Below, one piece after another: positions 1 through 6,041 of a stretch of 10,925 bases of DNA. Position numbers and translations under genes: made by a program. The notes beneath the pieces were generated by a model. That model saw only the letters and a list, made by a program, of their open reading frames with translations, ran no database searches and was not told the origin of the DNA. The stretch is from an uncultured Opitutia bacterium. Its GTDB lineage: Bacteria; Verrucomicrobiota; Verrucomicrobiia; Opitutales; UBA953. How positions within the stretch are numbered: position 1 is the first letter of the stretch; every line of letters starts with the position of its first letter. The stretch lies in the NCBI GenBank assembly GCA_903882335.1, contig CAIRWP010000114.1, forward strand, positions 1 through 10,925, in the 5' to 3' direction.

Positions 1-9
1 CAGCCCTCC

Positions 10-765
10 TTACCGCCTCTTCAACCCAATCAGGAACTCCTTATTCCCCTCCCCGCCTTCGATGGGGGATGGGATGACGCCGAGGACGGTGGCCCCGGGC
101 AGGCCGGCGCCGGTGGCGGTCAAAGCCTCGACGACGCGCGTGTGGATGGCGGGGTCCTTGATGATCCCGCGGCCCTTGTCGGCCTCGGCCTTGGTGGCCT
201 CGAACTGCGGCTTGATGAGCGCGACGAGGTGGCCGCCCTGCCCTACCCGCTGCCAGGCGACCGGTAGGATGAGGTTCAGCGAGATGAACGATAGATCCAT
301 CACGACGATACCGTAGTCGGCATGGGGGAGTTCGACGGCGTTGAGTTCGCGGGCGTTGAACTTCTCGAAGTTGCGGACGCGGGCATCCGCGCGGAGCTTG
401 GCGTGCAGCTGGGCGGTGCCGACGTCGACACAGGTCATGTCGGCGACGCCGCGTTGCAGGAGGCAGTCGGTGAAACCGCCGGTCGAGGCGCCGACGTCGA
501 GGCCGTGGAGGCCGGCGACGGGGATGGCGAAATGGTCGAGCGCCGCGGTCAGCTTCTCGCCGCCGCGGGAAACGAAGCGGGGTGGTTGCTCGACGATGAG
601 GACGGCATCCTCGGGGAAGGATTGCGAAGCCTTCTGCACGACGCTGTCGGGGCCGGAGCGGACCTTGCCACCGAGGATCAGGGCCTGGGCCATCGACCGG
701 GAGGGCGCGAGGCCGAGCTTCACGAGGAGCTCGTCGGCGCGGATTCTGCCGGGCTTGGCGGCCAT
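10..765 (-). CDS. tlyA: TlyA-family rRNA 2'-O-methyltransferase (hemolysin A family)
   Basis: Predicted SAM-dependent ribose 2'-O-methyltransferase of 251 aa. Characterised TlyA proteins methylate cytidines in 23S rRNA and, in some species, 16S rRNA, and act in the cytoplasm on ribosomal particles. An S4-type RNA-binding domain covers about residues 7-60. The SRGGEKL motif follows at 66-72, then the SAM-binding loop LDVGASTGGFTD at 89-100. MDLSF (156-160), ALIKPQFE (182-189) and the C-terminal EGGEGNKEF (236-244) complete the family pattern. K71, D157, K185 and E243 fit the K-D-K-E catalytic tetrad known for this fold. The ATG has a GAGG a few bases upstream, inside the thiG stop region. It lies 4 nt after thiG, so it is probably the last gene of the thi transcript. 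The haemolysin name is historical; nothing here suggests a toxin. Confidence 0.93.
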   Translation of the reverse strand: MAAKPGRIRADELLVKLGLAPSRSMAQALILGGKVRSGPDSVVQKASQSFPEDAVLIVEQPPRFVSRGGEKLTAALDHFAIPVAGLHGLDVGASTGGFTDCLLQRGVADMTCVDVGTAQLHAKLRADARVRNFEKFNARELNAVELPHADYGIVVMDLSFISLNLILPVAWQRVGQGGHLVALIKPQFEATKAEADKGRGIIKDPAIHTRVVEALTATGAGLPGATVLGVIPSPIEGGEGNKEFLIGLKRR

Positions 766-769
766 GGCC

Positions 770-1537
770 TCAGTCGAGGAAACCGGTCAGCGGCGAAGTC
801 GGCTGCGCGGTGACGGAACCGGCGCCCAGGCCGGCCTCGCGGGCGGCGCGACCGGCTTCGACGGCGAGGCGGAACGCGCGGGCCATCGCGAGCGGATCGC
901 CGGAGGAGGCGATGGCGGTGTTCACGAGCACGGCGTCGGCGCCCAACTCCAGGGCCTCGGCGGCGTGCGACGGCGCGCCGATCCCGGCGTCGACGATCAC
1001 GGGCACGCGGGCCTGCTCGATGATGATGCGGAGGAAATCGCGCGACAGCAGGCCGCGGTTGGAACCGATGGGCGCGCCGAGCGGCATGACCGCGGCGGCG
1101 CCGACCTCCTCGAGGCGCTTGGCCAGCACGGGGTCGGCATGAATGTACGGCAGGACGGTGAAACCCTTCTTCACCAGTTCACGGCAGGCCTCGAGGGTCT
1201 CGACCGGGTCGGGCATCAGGTACTTCGGGTCCGGGTGGATCTCGAGCTTGATCCAAGAAGTCTGCAGCGCCTCGCGGGCGAGCTCGGCGGCGAAAATCGC
1301 CTCCTTGGCGGTGCGGACCCCGGAGGTGTTCGGCAGGATCAGGTGCCTGGAGCGGTCGAGCGCGGACAGGATACCGTCGTCGGCCGCGTCGAAGCGCACG
1401 CGCTTGATGGCCATCGTGACGACCTCAGCGCCGGAGGCGTCCAGCACGGCGCGCAGCTGGGCCGCGGAGGCGTACTTACCCGTGCCCGTGAGGAGGCGCG
1501 AGGCGAAGGTGCGGTCGGCGATGCGGAGGGAGGCCAT
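770..1537 (-). CDS. thiG: Thiazole synthase ThiG
   Basis: ThiG condenses 1-deoxy-D-xylulose 5-phosphate, dehydroglycine and the sulfur of ThiS-thiocarboxylate into the thiamine thiazole phosphate in the cytoplasm. The 255-aa length matches the family. Family motifs are SRLLTGTGKY (13-22), LPNTSG (68-73), WIKLEIHPDPKYLMPD (95-110, with the expected Schiff-base lysine K97), VMPLGAPIGSNRGL (150-163) and DAGIGAPSHAAEAL (183-196) ahead of VNTAI in the phosphate-binding half of the TIM barrel. I chose the ATG at 1537, which starts MASLRIADRT. A GTG at 1549 would add only four residues of non-family sequence. No clear Shine-Dalgarno site precedes either start. It follows thiE after 54 nt and precedes tlyA by 4 nt. 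The dehydroglycine source (ThiH or ThiO) is not encoded in the window. Confidence 0.97.
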   Translation of the reverse strand: MASLRIADRTFASRLLTGTGKYASAAQLRAVLDASGAEVVTMAIKRVRFDAADDGILSALDRSRHLILPNTSGVRTAKEAIFAAELAREALQTSWIKLEIHPDPKYLMPDPVETLEACRELVKKGFTVLPYIHADPVLAKRLEEVGAAAVMPLGAPIGSNRGLLSRDFLRIIIEQARVPVIVDAGIGAPSHAAEALELGADAVLVNTAIASSGDPLAMARAFRLAVEAGRAAREAGLGAGSVTAQPTSPLTGFLD

Positions 1538-1591
1538 CGGAAGGCACACAATCCCAGACCCGGCGGGCTTGTCCAGCCCACGCGCACGAAA

Positions 1592-2206
1592 CTAGTCCCC
1601 GACCGCCGCGACGAGGGCGCGGGCCGCGGCCTCCGGGTCGGCCGCCAGGGCGATGGCCCCGCTGACCGCGATGCCGTAGGCACCGAGGGCCCGCAACGCG
1701 GGGAAGTCCGCCGCCGCCACACCGCCGATGGCGAACGCCGGGCGCGGGGCGGCCGCGGCGATCAAGGCCGCGAGCGAGTCCGCCGAGTGCACCGGGGCGA
1801 GCTTCACCTTGCTGGTCGTGGGACGGAACGGACCGACGCCCACGTAGTCGATGCGGGTCGCGCCGAGGCGGGCGAGGTGCGCAGGGAAATTCAAGGTGGC
1901 GCCGACGATCGCCGCTTCGCCCAGTTCGCGGCGCGCCTCGGCGGGCGTCGCGTCCTCGGGGCCGAGGTGGACGCCGTTGGCGCCGGCGAGCCGGGCCACG
2001 CGCGGGGAATCGTTGATGACGCAGGTGGCGCCGTGCTCACGGCAGAGCGCGACGACTGTGCGGGCGAGCGCGACCCACTCGTCCTCAGTCCGGCCCTTGG
2101 CGCGGACCTGGATCCAGCGGACGCCGCCGCGCAGGGCGGCGCGGGCTTGCTCCGGATGCGAGAGCGGCGCGGCGTCCAGCGTCAGGAACTGCAGGCGCGG
2201 CGTCAC
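1592..2206 (-). CDS. thiE: Thiamine-phosphate synthase ThiE
   Basis: Predicted to couple HMP pyrophosphate with thiazole phosphate to give thiamine phosphate. It is a 204-aa TIM-barrel protein of normal family length. Ligand motifs are mostly retained: IQVRAK (32-37, for canonical Q-x-R-x-K), INDSP (64-68, the Asn-Asp pair), GVHLGPED (78-85, the metal-ligand Asp), VGVGPFRPTTSK (122-133, the pyrophosphate loop) and AIGGV (149-153). The position usually read as G-V-S in the middle of the barrel is GATLNF (102-107), a Thr for the common Ser. The start is a GTG at 2206, ten nt after the preceding stop, with no Shine-Dalgarno sequence, which suggests translation coupled to the upstream gene. Of the two ThiE-fold proteins in this operon, this is the one I expect to carry thiamine-phosphate synthase activity. 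Confidence 0.92.
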   Translation of the reverse strand: MTPRLQFLTLDAAPLSHPEQARAALRGGVRWIQVRAKGRTEDEWVALARTVVALCREHGATCVINDSPRVARLAGANGVHLGPEDATPAEARRELGEAAIVGATLNFPAHLARLGATRIDYVGVGPFRPTTSKVKLAPVHSADSLAALIAAAAPRPAFAIGGVAAADFPALRALGAYGIAVSGAIALAADPEAAARALVAAVGD

Positions 2207-2216
2207 GGCGCAGGAC

Positions 2217-2900
2217 TCAGTACTTGCGGAGAAGCGGGCGCGGGGTCTTGGACCAGGCGCGCTCGATCTCGAGGAAGGCCTTCACCGGATTCTCCGCGCC
2301 CCAGACTTCGCCGAGGAACGCGATACCGTCGAAACCGAGTTCGCGGGCCTGCGGCGCGGTCTGCGCGGTGACGCCGCCGAGGGCGTAGACGGGGCACCCA
2401 CCCTGCGCGCGCCAATGGCTGCGGATCGCGGCGAGCTCGAGCACGGTGCGCTGCGGCTGGTAGCCGGATTTGGACACGGAAGGGAACAGCGGGCTCAGCA
2501 ACGCGTAGGCACAGGGACCGGCCGTCTGCTGCAGCTCGTCGTAGGAGTGACAGGAACAGCTGAGGGCGAGTTCCTTGGGCCAGGCACGGTGGCGACGCTC
2601 GCCGGCGCGCAGGTGCACGCCGCCGAGGGGCCGGGCAAGCGCGAGTTCCGGGCGGCCGTGCAGGACGATCCGCGACCAGTAGGCCTTGGGCAGCGCATCG
2701 ATGAACTCGAGGTGCTGGGCGTCGGTCCAGTCGTACTCGCGGAGATGGAAGCGCGCAAGGCCGGCATCGAGCAGCGCCCGCGTGGTCTTGAGCATGGCGC
2801 GGCCTTCGACGTACTTGCCGTTGGGGCTGATGAGCACGAGGTTGGCCGGGGCGGGAGCCTCGGGTTTCGACGCGAAGAGTTCCTTGACGAAGCGGAGCAT
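2217..2900 (-). CDS. TenI/ThiE-like protein, divergent paralog in thi operon
   Basis: A 227-aa member of the ThiE/TenI TIM-barrel superfamily. It is recognisable by FHLREYD (51-57), GVHLR (94-98), SCSCHS (114-119), LLSPLFPSVSKSG (134-146), YALGGV (172-177) and a final LGFDGIAFLGEVW (188-200). Compared with ThiE, the substrate Gln is His52, the Lys of Q-x-R-x-K is Tyr56, the Asn-Asp pair is replaced by HG (81-82) and the metal Asp after GVHL is missing. True thiamine-phosphate synthase activity is therefore doubtful. The overall pattern resembles the second ThiE-like protein of Bacteroidetes thi clusters and, more distantly, the Bacillus thiazole tautomerase TenI. I align SP in the 134-146 loop with the TenI loop that I recall carrying its catalytic His, so tautomerase activity is not assured. 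The ATG at 2900 is preferred over upstream in-frame starts because the extension overlaps thiS and is low-complexity. It lies 4 nt after thiS. The annotation could default to thiE. Confidence 0.82.
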   Translation of the reverse strand: MLRFVKELFASKPEAPAPANLVLISPNGKYVEGRAMLKTTRALLDAGLARFHLREYDWTDAQHLEFIDALPKAYWSRIVLHGRPELALARPLGGVHLRAGERRHRAWPKELALSCSCHSYDELQQTAGPCAYALLSPLFPSVSKSGYQPQRTVLELAAIRSHWRAQGGCPVYALGGVTAQTAPQARELGFDGIAFLGEVWGAENPVKAFLEIERAWSKTPRPLLRKY

Positions 2901-2904
2901 AGGT

Positions 2905-3105
2905 TCAGCCGCCTTGGGCGGCGCGGATGACGAGGACCTGGGCGCCCTCGGAAAGCGGTTGTTCGGACCAGCGCGAACGCGGGACGACCTGGCCATCGAC
3001 GGCGGCAGCGACGGCGGGCTCCTGCGCGACACCCAGCTCTTGGAGGAGGGCGGCGAGGTGGGCGGCGGCGGTTTCCCGGGGCTCGTCGTTGACGTGGACG
3101 CGCAT
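2905..3105 (-). CDS. thiS: Sulfur carrier protein ThiS
   Basis: A 66-aa ubiquitin-like sulfur carrier. Its C-terminal Gly-Gly (65-66) is adenylated and thiocarboxylated, then donates sulfur to ThiG. Diagnostic features are the start MRVHVNDEPR, AVAAAVDGQVVPRSRW (31-46), which matches the family segment V-A-V-x-x-N-G-x-x-V-P-R-x-x-W, and the ending QVLVIRAAQGG. The small ATG at 3105 is chosen over a longer in-frame start because family members begin at exactly this beta strand and the upstream extension antisenses the cyclophilin gene. No Shine-Dalgarno site is visible. It is the first gene of the thiS-tenI-like-thiE-thiG-tlyA set and is divergent from the cyclophilin gene. The adenylyltransferase ThiF is not in this window. 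Confidence 0.95.
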   Translation of the reverse strand: MRVHVNDEPRETAAAHLAALLQELGVAQEPAVAAAVDGQVVPRSRWSEQPLSEGAQVLVIRAAQGG

Positions 3106-3118
3106 GCGTGGAGACAAC

Positions 3119-3142
3119 GTGCCCCCGCCCGGGGCGGGTGGC
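3119..3142 (-). promoter_or_regulatory. GC-rich hairpin in the thiS leader (possible regulatory element)
   Basis: An imperfect inverted repeat lies 16-37 nt upstream of the thiS start. CCCGC at 3124-3128 pairs with GCGGG at 3134-3138, and GCC at 3121-3123 pairs with GGC at 3140-3142 across a one-base bulge. It falls in the 88-nt spacer between thiS and the divergent cyclophilin gene. It could fold in the thiS leader RNA or act as a DNA operator, but in DNA this GC-rich such repeats also arise by chance. I see no conserved TPP-riboswitch boxes and no convincing -35/-10 pair in the spacer. Confidence 0.25.
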
Positions 3143-3193
3143 AAGCGGAGGTTTGGGGTTGCGGGCGAACAAGGGAGGCTTTCCCTCGGTGGC

Positions 3194-3832
3194 ATGAGCC
3201 CCCTCCGCCTCCTCTGCCTCTGCGCCCTCGCCGCGACGGCCTGCACCGGCCAGACCGCGGCCGACAAGCCCGCCGCCCAGCCGGCCCCTTCTCCCATGAA
3301 AGAAACCACCGAAGCCGCGCCCAACGTCATCATCCACACGAACTACGGCGACATGACCGTCGAGTTCTGGCCCGACGTGGCCCCCAAGACCGTCGCCAAC
3401 TTCCTGAAGCTCTCCCGCGAGGGCTACTACACCGGGACGGCGTTCCACCGCATCATCAAGGGCTTCATGATCCAGGGCGGCTGCCCGAACTCCAAGGTCG
3501 GCGCCCGCGGCGTCGCCGGCACCGGCAGCCCCGGCTACCAGATCAAGGCCGAGTTCAACAACCGCGCCCACGTGCGCGGCGTGCTCTCGATGGCCCGCTC
3601 GGCCGACCCGGACAGCGCCGGCAGCCAGTTCTTCATCTGCCACGGCAACGCCGACTTCCTGAATAACAAGTACACCGCCTTCGGCAAGCTGGTCTCCGGC
3701 CAGGACGTGCTCGACAAGATCGCCGCCATCCCGTGCGTCGGCCAGGAGCGCTCCACCCCGACCGAGCGCGTCGAAATCAAGTCCGTCGAGATCGTGGGCG
3801 AAGCCCCGGCGAAGGACGCGAAGGCCAAGTAA
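3194..3832 (+). CDS. Cyclophilin-type peptidyl-prolyl cis-trans isomerase, predicted lipoprotein
   Basis: Catalyses cis-trans isomerisation of prolyl bonds during protein folding. The 212-aa product has an N-terminal signal ending in the lipobox-like ATAC with Cys17. A Pro/Ala-rich linker runs to about residue 42, then a single compact cyclophilin domain covers about 44-193. FHRIIKGFMIQGG (84-96) carries the catalytic Arg86. SAGSQFFICH (131-140) and YTAFGKL (150-156) are further active-site signatures. A periplasmic, membrane-tethered enzyme is inferred. An internal ATG at 3296 (Met35) would give a cytoplasmic form starting directly before the domain. I prefer 3194 because of the complete lipoprotein signal, although the AGGGAGG upstream of it is too far away to be a standard Shine-Dalgarno. 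It is the only plus-strand gene in the window. It is divergent from thiS and ends in a strong terminator. Confidence 0.93.
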   Translation: MSPLRLLCLCALAATACTGQTAADKPAAQPAPSPMKETTEAAPNVIIHTNYGDMTVEFWPDVAPKTVANFLKLSREGYYTGTAFHRIIKGFMIQGGCPNSKVGARGVAGTGSPGYQIKAEFNNRAHVRGVLSMARSADPDSAGSQFFICHGNADFLNNKYTAFGKLVSGQDVLDKIAAIPCVGQERSTPTERVEIKSVEIVGEAPAKDAKAK

Positions 3833-3849
3833 GCGGCCCGACGGGCCCA

Positions 3850-3881
3850 AAAGAAAGCCGCCCCGGTCGGGGCGGCTTTTT
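3850..3881. terminator. Rho-independent terminator, likely bidirectional
   Basis: A perfect 11-bp stem pairs AAAGCCGCCCC (3854-3864) with its complement at 3869-3879 around a 4-nt loop. It is followed by five T on the plus strand and, read the other way, by TTTCTTTT. It sits between the cyclophilin stop at 3832 and the convergent hydrolase stop at 3904, so it can end transcription from both sides. Confidence 0.92.
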
Positions 3882-3903
3882 CATGCCCGGGCGGTGCGGG
3901 TGC

Positions 3904-4758
3904 TCAGGGCGTCAGCAGGCCGCGATCCTTCATCCAGGCGACGAGGACGTTGGTCCACTCCTTCGCGGCGAGGCAGCGGTCGGAGGCGCCCCAGCCGTGG
4001 CCGCCCTTGGACCAGACGTGGACCTCGGCGCTGCCACCGAGCGACTTGAGTTTGGCGGCGAGGGCCATCGAGCCTTCGGCCGGGTAAGGGTCGTCGGCGC
4101 TGTGCGCGAAGAACGCCGGCACCGGCTTGGGGCCCTTCGGCGGGACGACGCCGTCGGGGCCTTCGCGCAGCACGCTGTCAGGCTTGTCCTTCTCGAAGAG
4201 GTAGGCCGGGTAGACCATCACGGCGAAATCCGGACGGGGCGCCTCGGCGGCGGCGGGGGAGTAGGCCACGCGGGCCGCGAGGTTGCCGCCGGCGGAGAAA
4301 CCAAGGATGCCGATCTTCTTCGGGTCAGCGTTCCACTCGGCCGCACGCTCGCGGACCAGGCGTAGGGTCTCGCGGGCGTCCAGCACCGGGACGACCCAGG
4401 GTTGGTCGTTGCTGCGGCGCGGGACGCGGTAGCGGAGCACCACGGCGCCGACGCCCTGGGCGTTAAGGCGGCGGGCCACTTCGGCGCCCTCATGCTCCTC
4501 GGCGAGGATGCCGTAGCCACCGCCGGGGCAGACGATGATGAGCGGGGCGTTCGGCTTGGCCGCGGGCCAGACGAGGAACTCGGGGATCAGCACGTCGGTG
4601 CGGTGGCCGTTCTTGTTCAGGATGCCCTTCGGATCCTGACCGGGCTTGGGCGCGAGCGTCTCCGCGGGCGGGGCGTCCTTCCAGACGGGCAGCGGCGACA
4701 ACGGTTCGGCCAGGAGGAGGGCCGGCAGGAACAGGCAGGCGAGGAGCGTGGTTTTCAT
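3904..4758 (-). CDS. Secreted alpha/beta hydrolase (esterase, BD-FAE/acetylesterase-like)
   Basis: A 284-aa alpha/beta hydrolase with a signal peptide (MKTTLLACLFLPALLLAEP, cleavage probably near 17-18), so it should act in the periplasm or outside. The oxyanion-hole strand is LIIVCPGGGY (73-82). The nucleophile elbow is GFSAGG (153-158, Ser155). The acid is Asp222 or Asp223 in HSADDPYP (219-226), and the base is His254 in GGHGWG (252-257). The pattern fits the prolyl-oligopeptidase-like carbohydrate-esterase group common in Planctomycetes and Verrucomicrobia. The true substrate, whether acetylated or feruloylated sugar or another ester, cannot be read from the sequence. Its ATG overlaps the permease stop in an ATGA, and no Shine-Dalgarno site is present, so translation is probably coupled to the efflux operon. 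Whether it acts on the pump substrate is unknown. Confidence 0.9.
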   Translation of the reverse strand: MKTTLLACLFLPALLLAEPLSPLPVWKDAPPAETLAPKPGQDPKGILNKNGHRTDVLIPEFLVWPAAKPNAPLIIVCPGGGYGILAEEHEGAEVARRLNAQGVGAVVLRYRVPRRSNDQPWVVPVLDARETLRLVRERAAEWNADPKKIGILGFSAGGNLAARVAYSPAAAEAPRPDFAVMVYPAYLFEKDKPDSVLREGPDGVVPPKGPKPVPAFFAHSADDPYPAEGSMALAAKLKSLGGSAEVHVWSKGGHGWGASDRCLAAKEWTNVLVAWMKDRGLLTP

Positions 4759-6041
4759 TCGTGGCGAAGGGCTTCGATGGGGTCGAGTCGGGCGGCGCGC
4801 AGCGCGGGGTAGACGCCGGCGACGAGGCCGATCACGACCGAGAAGGCGAGGCCTTGGGCCATGATCGCCCAGTCCAAGGTCGCGACCGCGCCGGTCGGAA
4901 GGGCTTGCGTGAGGATATAGTTCATCACGCCGACGATGCCGGTCGAGACCAGCAGGCCGAGGAGGCCGCCCACCACCGAGACGACCGCGGCCTCGGCGAG
5001 GAACTGCAGGAACAGGTCGGAGCCGCGCGCGCCGACGGCCTTGCGCACCCCGATCTCCCGGATGCGCTCGTTGATGGACGCGAGCATCACGTTCATGATG
5101 CCGATCCCGCCGACGAAGAGCGAGATCCCCGCGACCCCGCCGAGGGATAGCTTGAAGGCGACCTCCGTCTTGCGGAAGTCCTCCAGCGTCTGCTCGTTCG
5201 TGGTGATGGAGAAGTCGCGCAGCCCCTTGTGCGCGGCGAGCAGGGTGCGCTCGGTCTGCTCGACGGCGTCGCGGAGCTGGTCCGGGTCGGCGATGCGCAG
5301 GCCCAGCCCGCTCAGGCGATCGTTGCCGTTGAACTTGGTCAGGGCGGTGCTCACCGGAATGAAGACCCCGCTGTTGCGCCAGCGCCAGGAGCCGCCCGAA
5401 CCGCGCGAGCTGGCGGAGCGGATCTGCATGCCCGAGCCCTCGATGTTATTGAGGATACCGATGACCGTGAACCGCCGGCCGCGGACCTTGACCACCTGGC
5501 CGACGGGGTCGACGTTGGGGGGGAACAGGTCCGGCACCACGGCGGAACCGAGCACGATCACGTCGTTGAGGTTGAGCACGTCGAGGTCGCTGATGAAGCG
5601 GCCCTGGCCGGGGTCGACCCAGCGCTTGGCCACGGGCAGGTAGTCCGCCGTGACGCCGTTGACGTAGGTGCTGGTCTCGCGTCCGTCGAAGGCGAGCTTC
5701 TCGAACCCCACGCGGGCCTCGGGGGAGATGTTGCGCACCAGGGGGACGGTCCGGCGGAGGCGGTCGACGTCGCGCATCGTGATGCCCTCGGAAAGCTCGG
5801 CGAGGTGCTCCTGCTCCTTCGGGAGCGGCTGCTTGTCGACGGTGATCTTCTCGATCCCGCCCATGGCGTCGACGAACTGGCGGAAGTTGCCGACCATGCC
5901 CTGCACGACGGTCACCATCGCGACGAGCGAGGCGACGCCGAGGATGATGCCCGACATCGAGAGCAGGGAGCGGATCTTGTTCGCGCGGAGTTCGCGCAGG
6001 CCGTTCACGACCGCGGGGCGGAGCCGTTCGAGGAAGTTCAT
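4755..6041 (-). CDS. MacB/FtsX-type ABC transporter permease
   Basis: The inner-membrane permease of a mechanotransmission-type ABC exporter, 428 aa. One transmembrane segment lies near the N-terminus (about 26-49, preceded by LRANKIRSLLSMSGIILGV). A large periplasmic domain (about 50-295) follows, then three C-terminal segments (about 297-320, 349-376 and 391-414). Between the second and third segments is the cytoplasmic coupling motif GIMNVMLASINERIREIGVRKAVGAR (314-339), a hallmark of MacB/LolC/FtsX permeases. It ends with YPALRAARLDPIEALRHE. Unlike E. coli MacB, the ATPase is a separate gene. The periplasmic domain contains a Ser/Gly/Arg/Trp-rich stretch at about 209-224. It overlaps the ATPase by 4 nt upstream and the hydrolase by 4 nt downstream. 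Confidence 0.93.
   Translation of the reverse strand: MNFLERLRPAVVNGLRELRANKIRSLLSMSGIILGVASLVAMVTVVQGMVGNFRQFVDAMGGIEKITVDKQPLPKEQEHLAELSEGITMRDVDRLRRTVPLVRNISPEARVGFEKLAFDGRETSTYVNGVTADYLPVAKRWVDPGQGRFISDLDVLNLNDVIVLGSAVVPDLFPPNVDPVGQVVKVRGRRFTVIGILNNIEGSGMQIRSASSRGSGGSWRWRNSGVFIPVSTALTKFNGNDRLSGLGLRIADPDQLRDAVEQTERTLLAAHKGLRDFSITTNEQTLEDFRKTEVAFKLSLGGVAGISLFVGGIGIMNVMLASINERIREIGVRKAVGARGSDLFLQFLAEAAVVSVVGGLLGLLVSTGIVGVMNYILTQALPTGAVATLDWAIMAQGLAFSVVIGLVAGVYPALRAARLDPIEALRHE

Noticed and set aside
10..765. Reading the TlyA homolog as a haemolysin or virulence toxin.
   Set aside because: The S4 domain, SAM loop and K-D-K-E residues point to an rRNA methyltransferase. The haemolysin label is a historical name.
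341..2371. A 676-codon open frame on the plus strand.
   Set aside because: It lies antisense to tlyA, thiG and thiE, which all have clear family motifs. Its product is Arg/Gly/Asp-rich low-complexity sequence typical of shadow frames in high-GC DNA.
3106..3193. A possible TPP riboswitch upstream of thiS.
   Set aside because: None of the conserved aptamer boxes could be found by eye and the spacer is too short. Only a generic GC-rich hairpin is present.
2495..3850. A 451-codon minus-strand frame spanning thiS and the cyclophilin region.
   Set aside because: It crosses the well-supported cyclophilin gene on the other strand and thiS in a different frame. Gly/Ala/Val/Asp-rich content without motifs marks it as a shadow.
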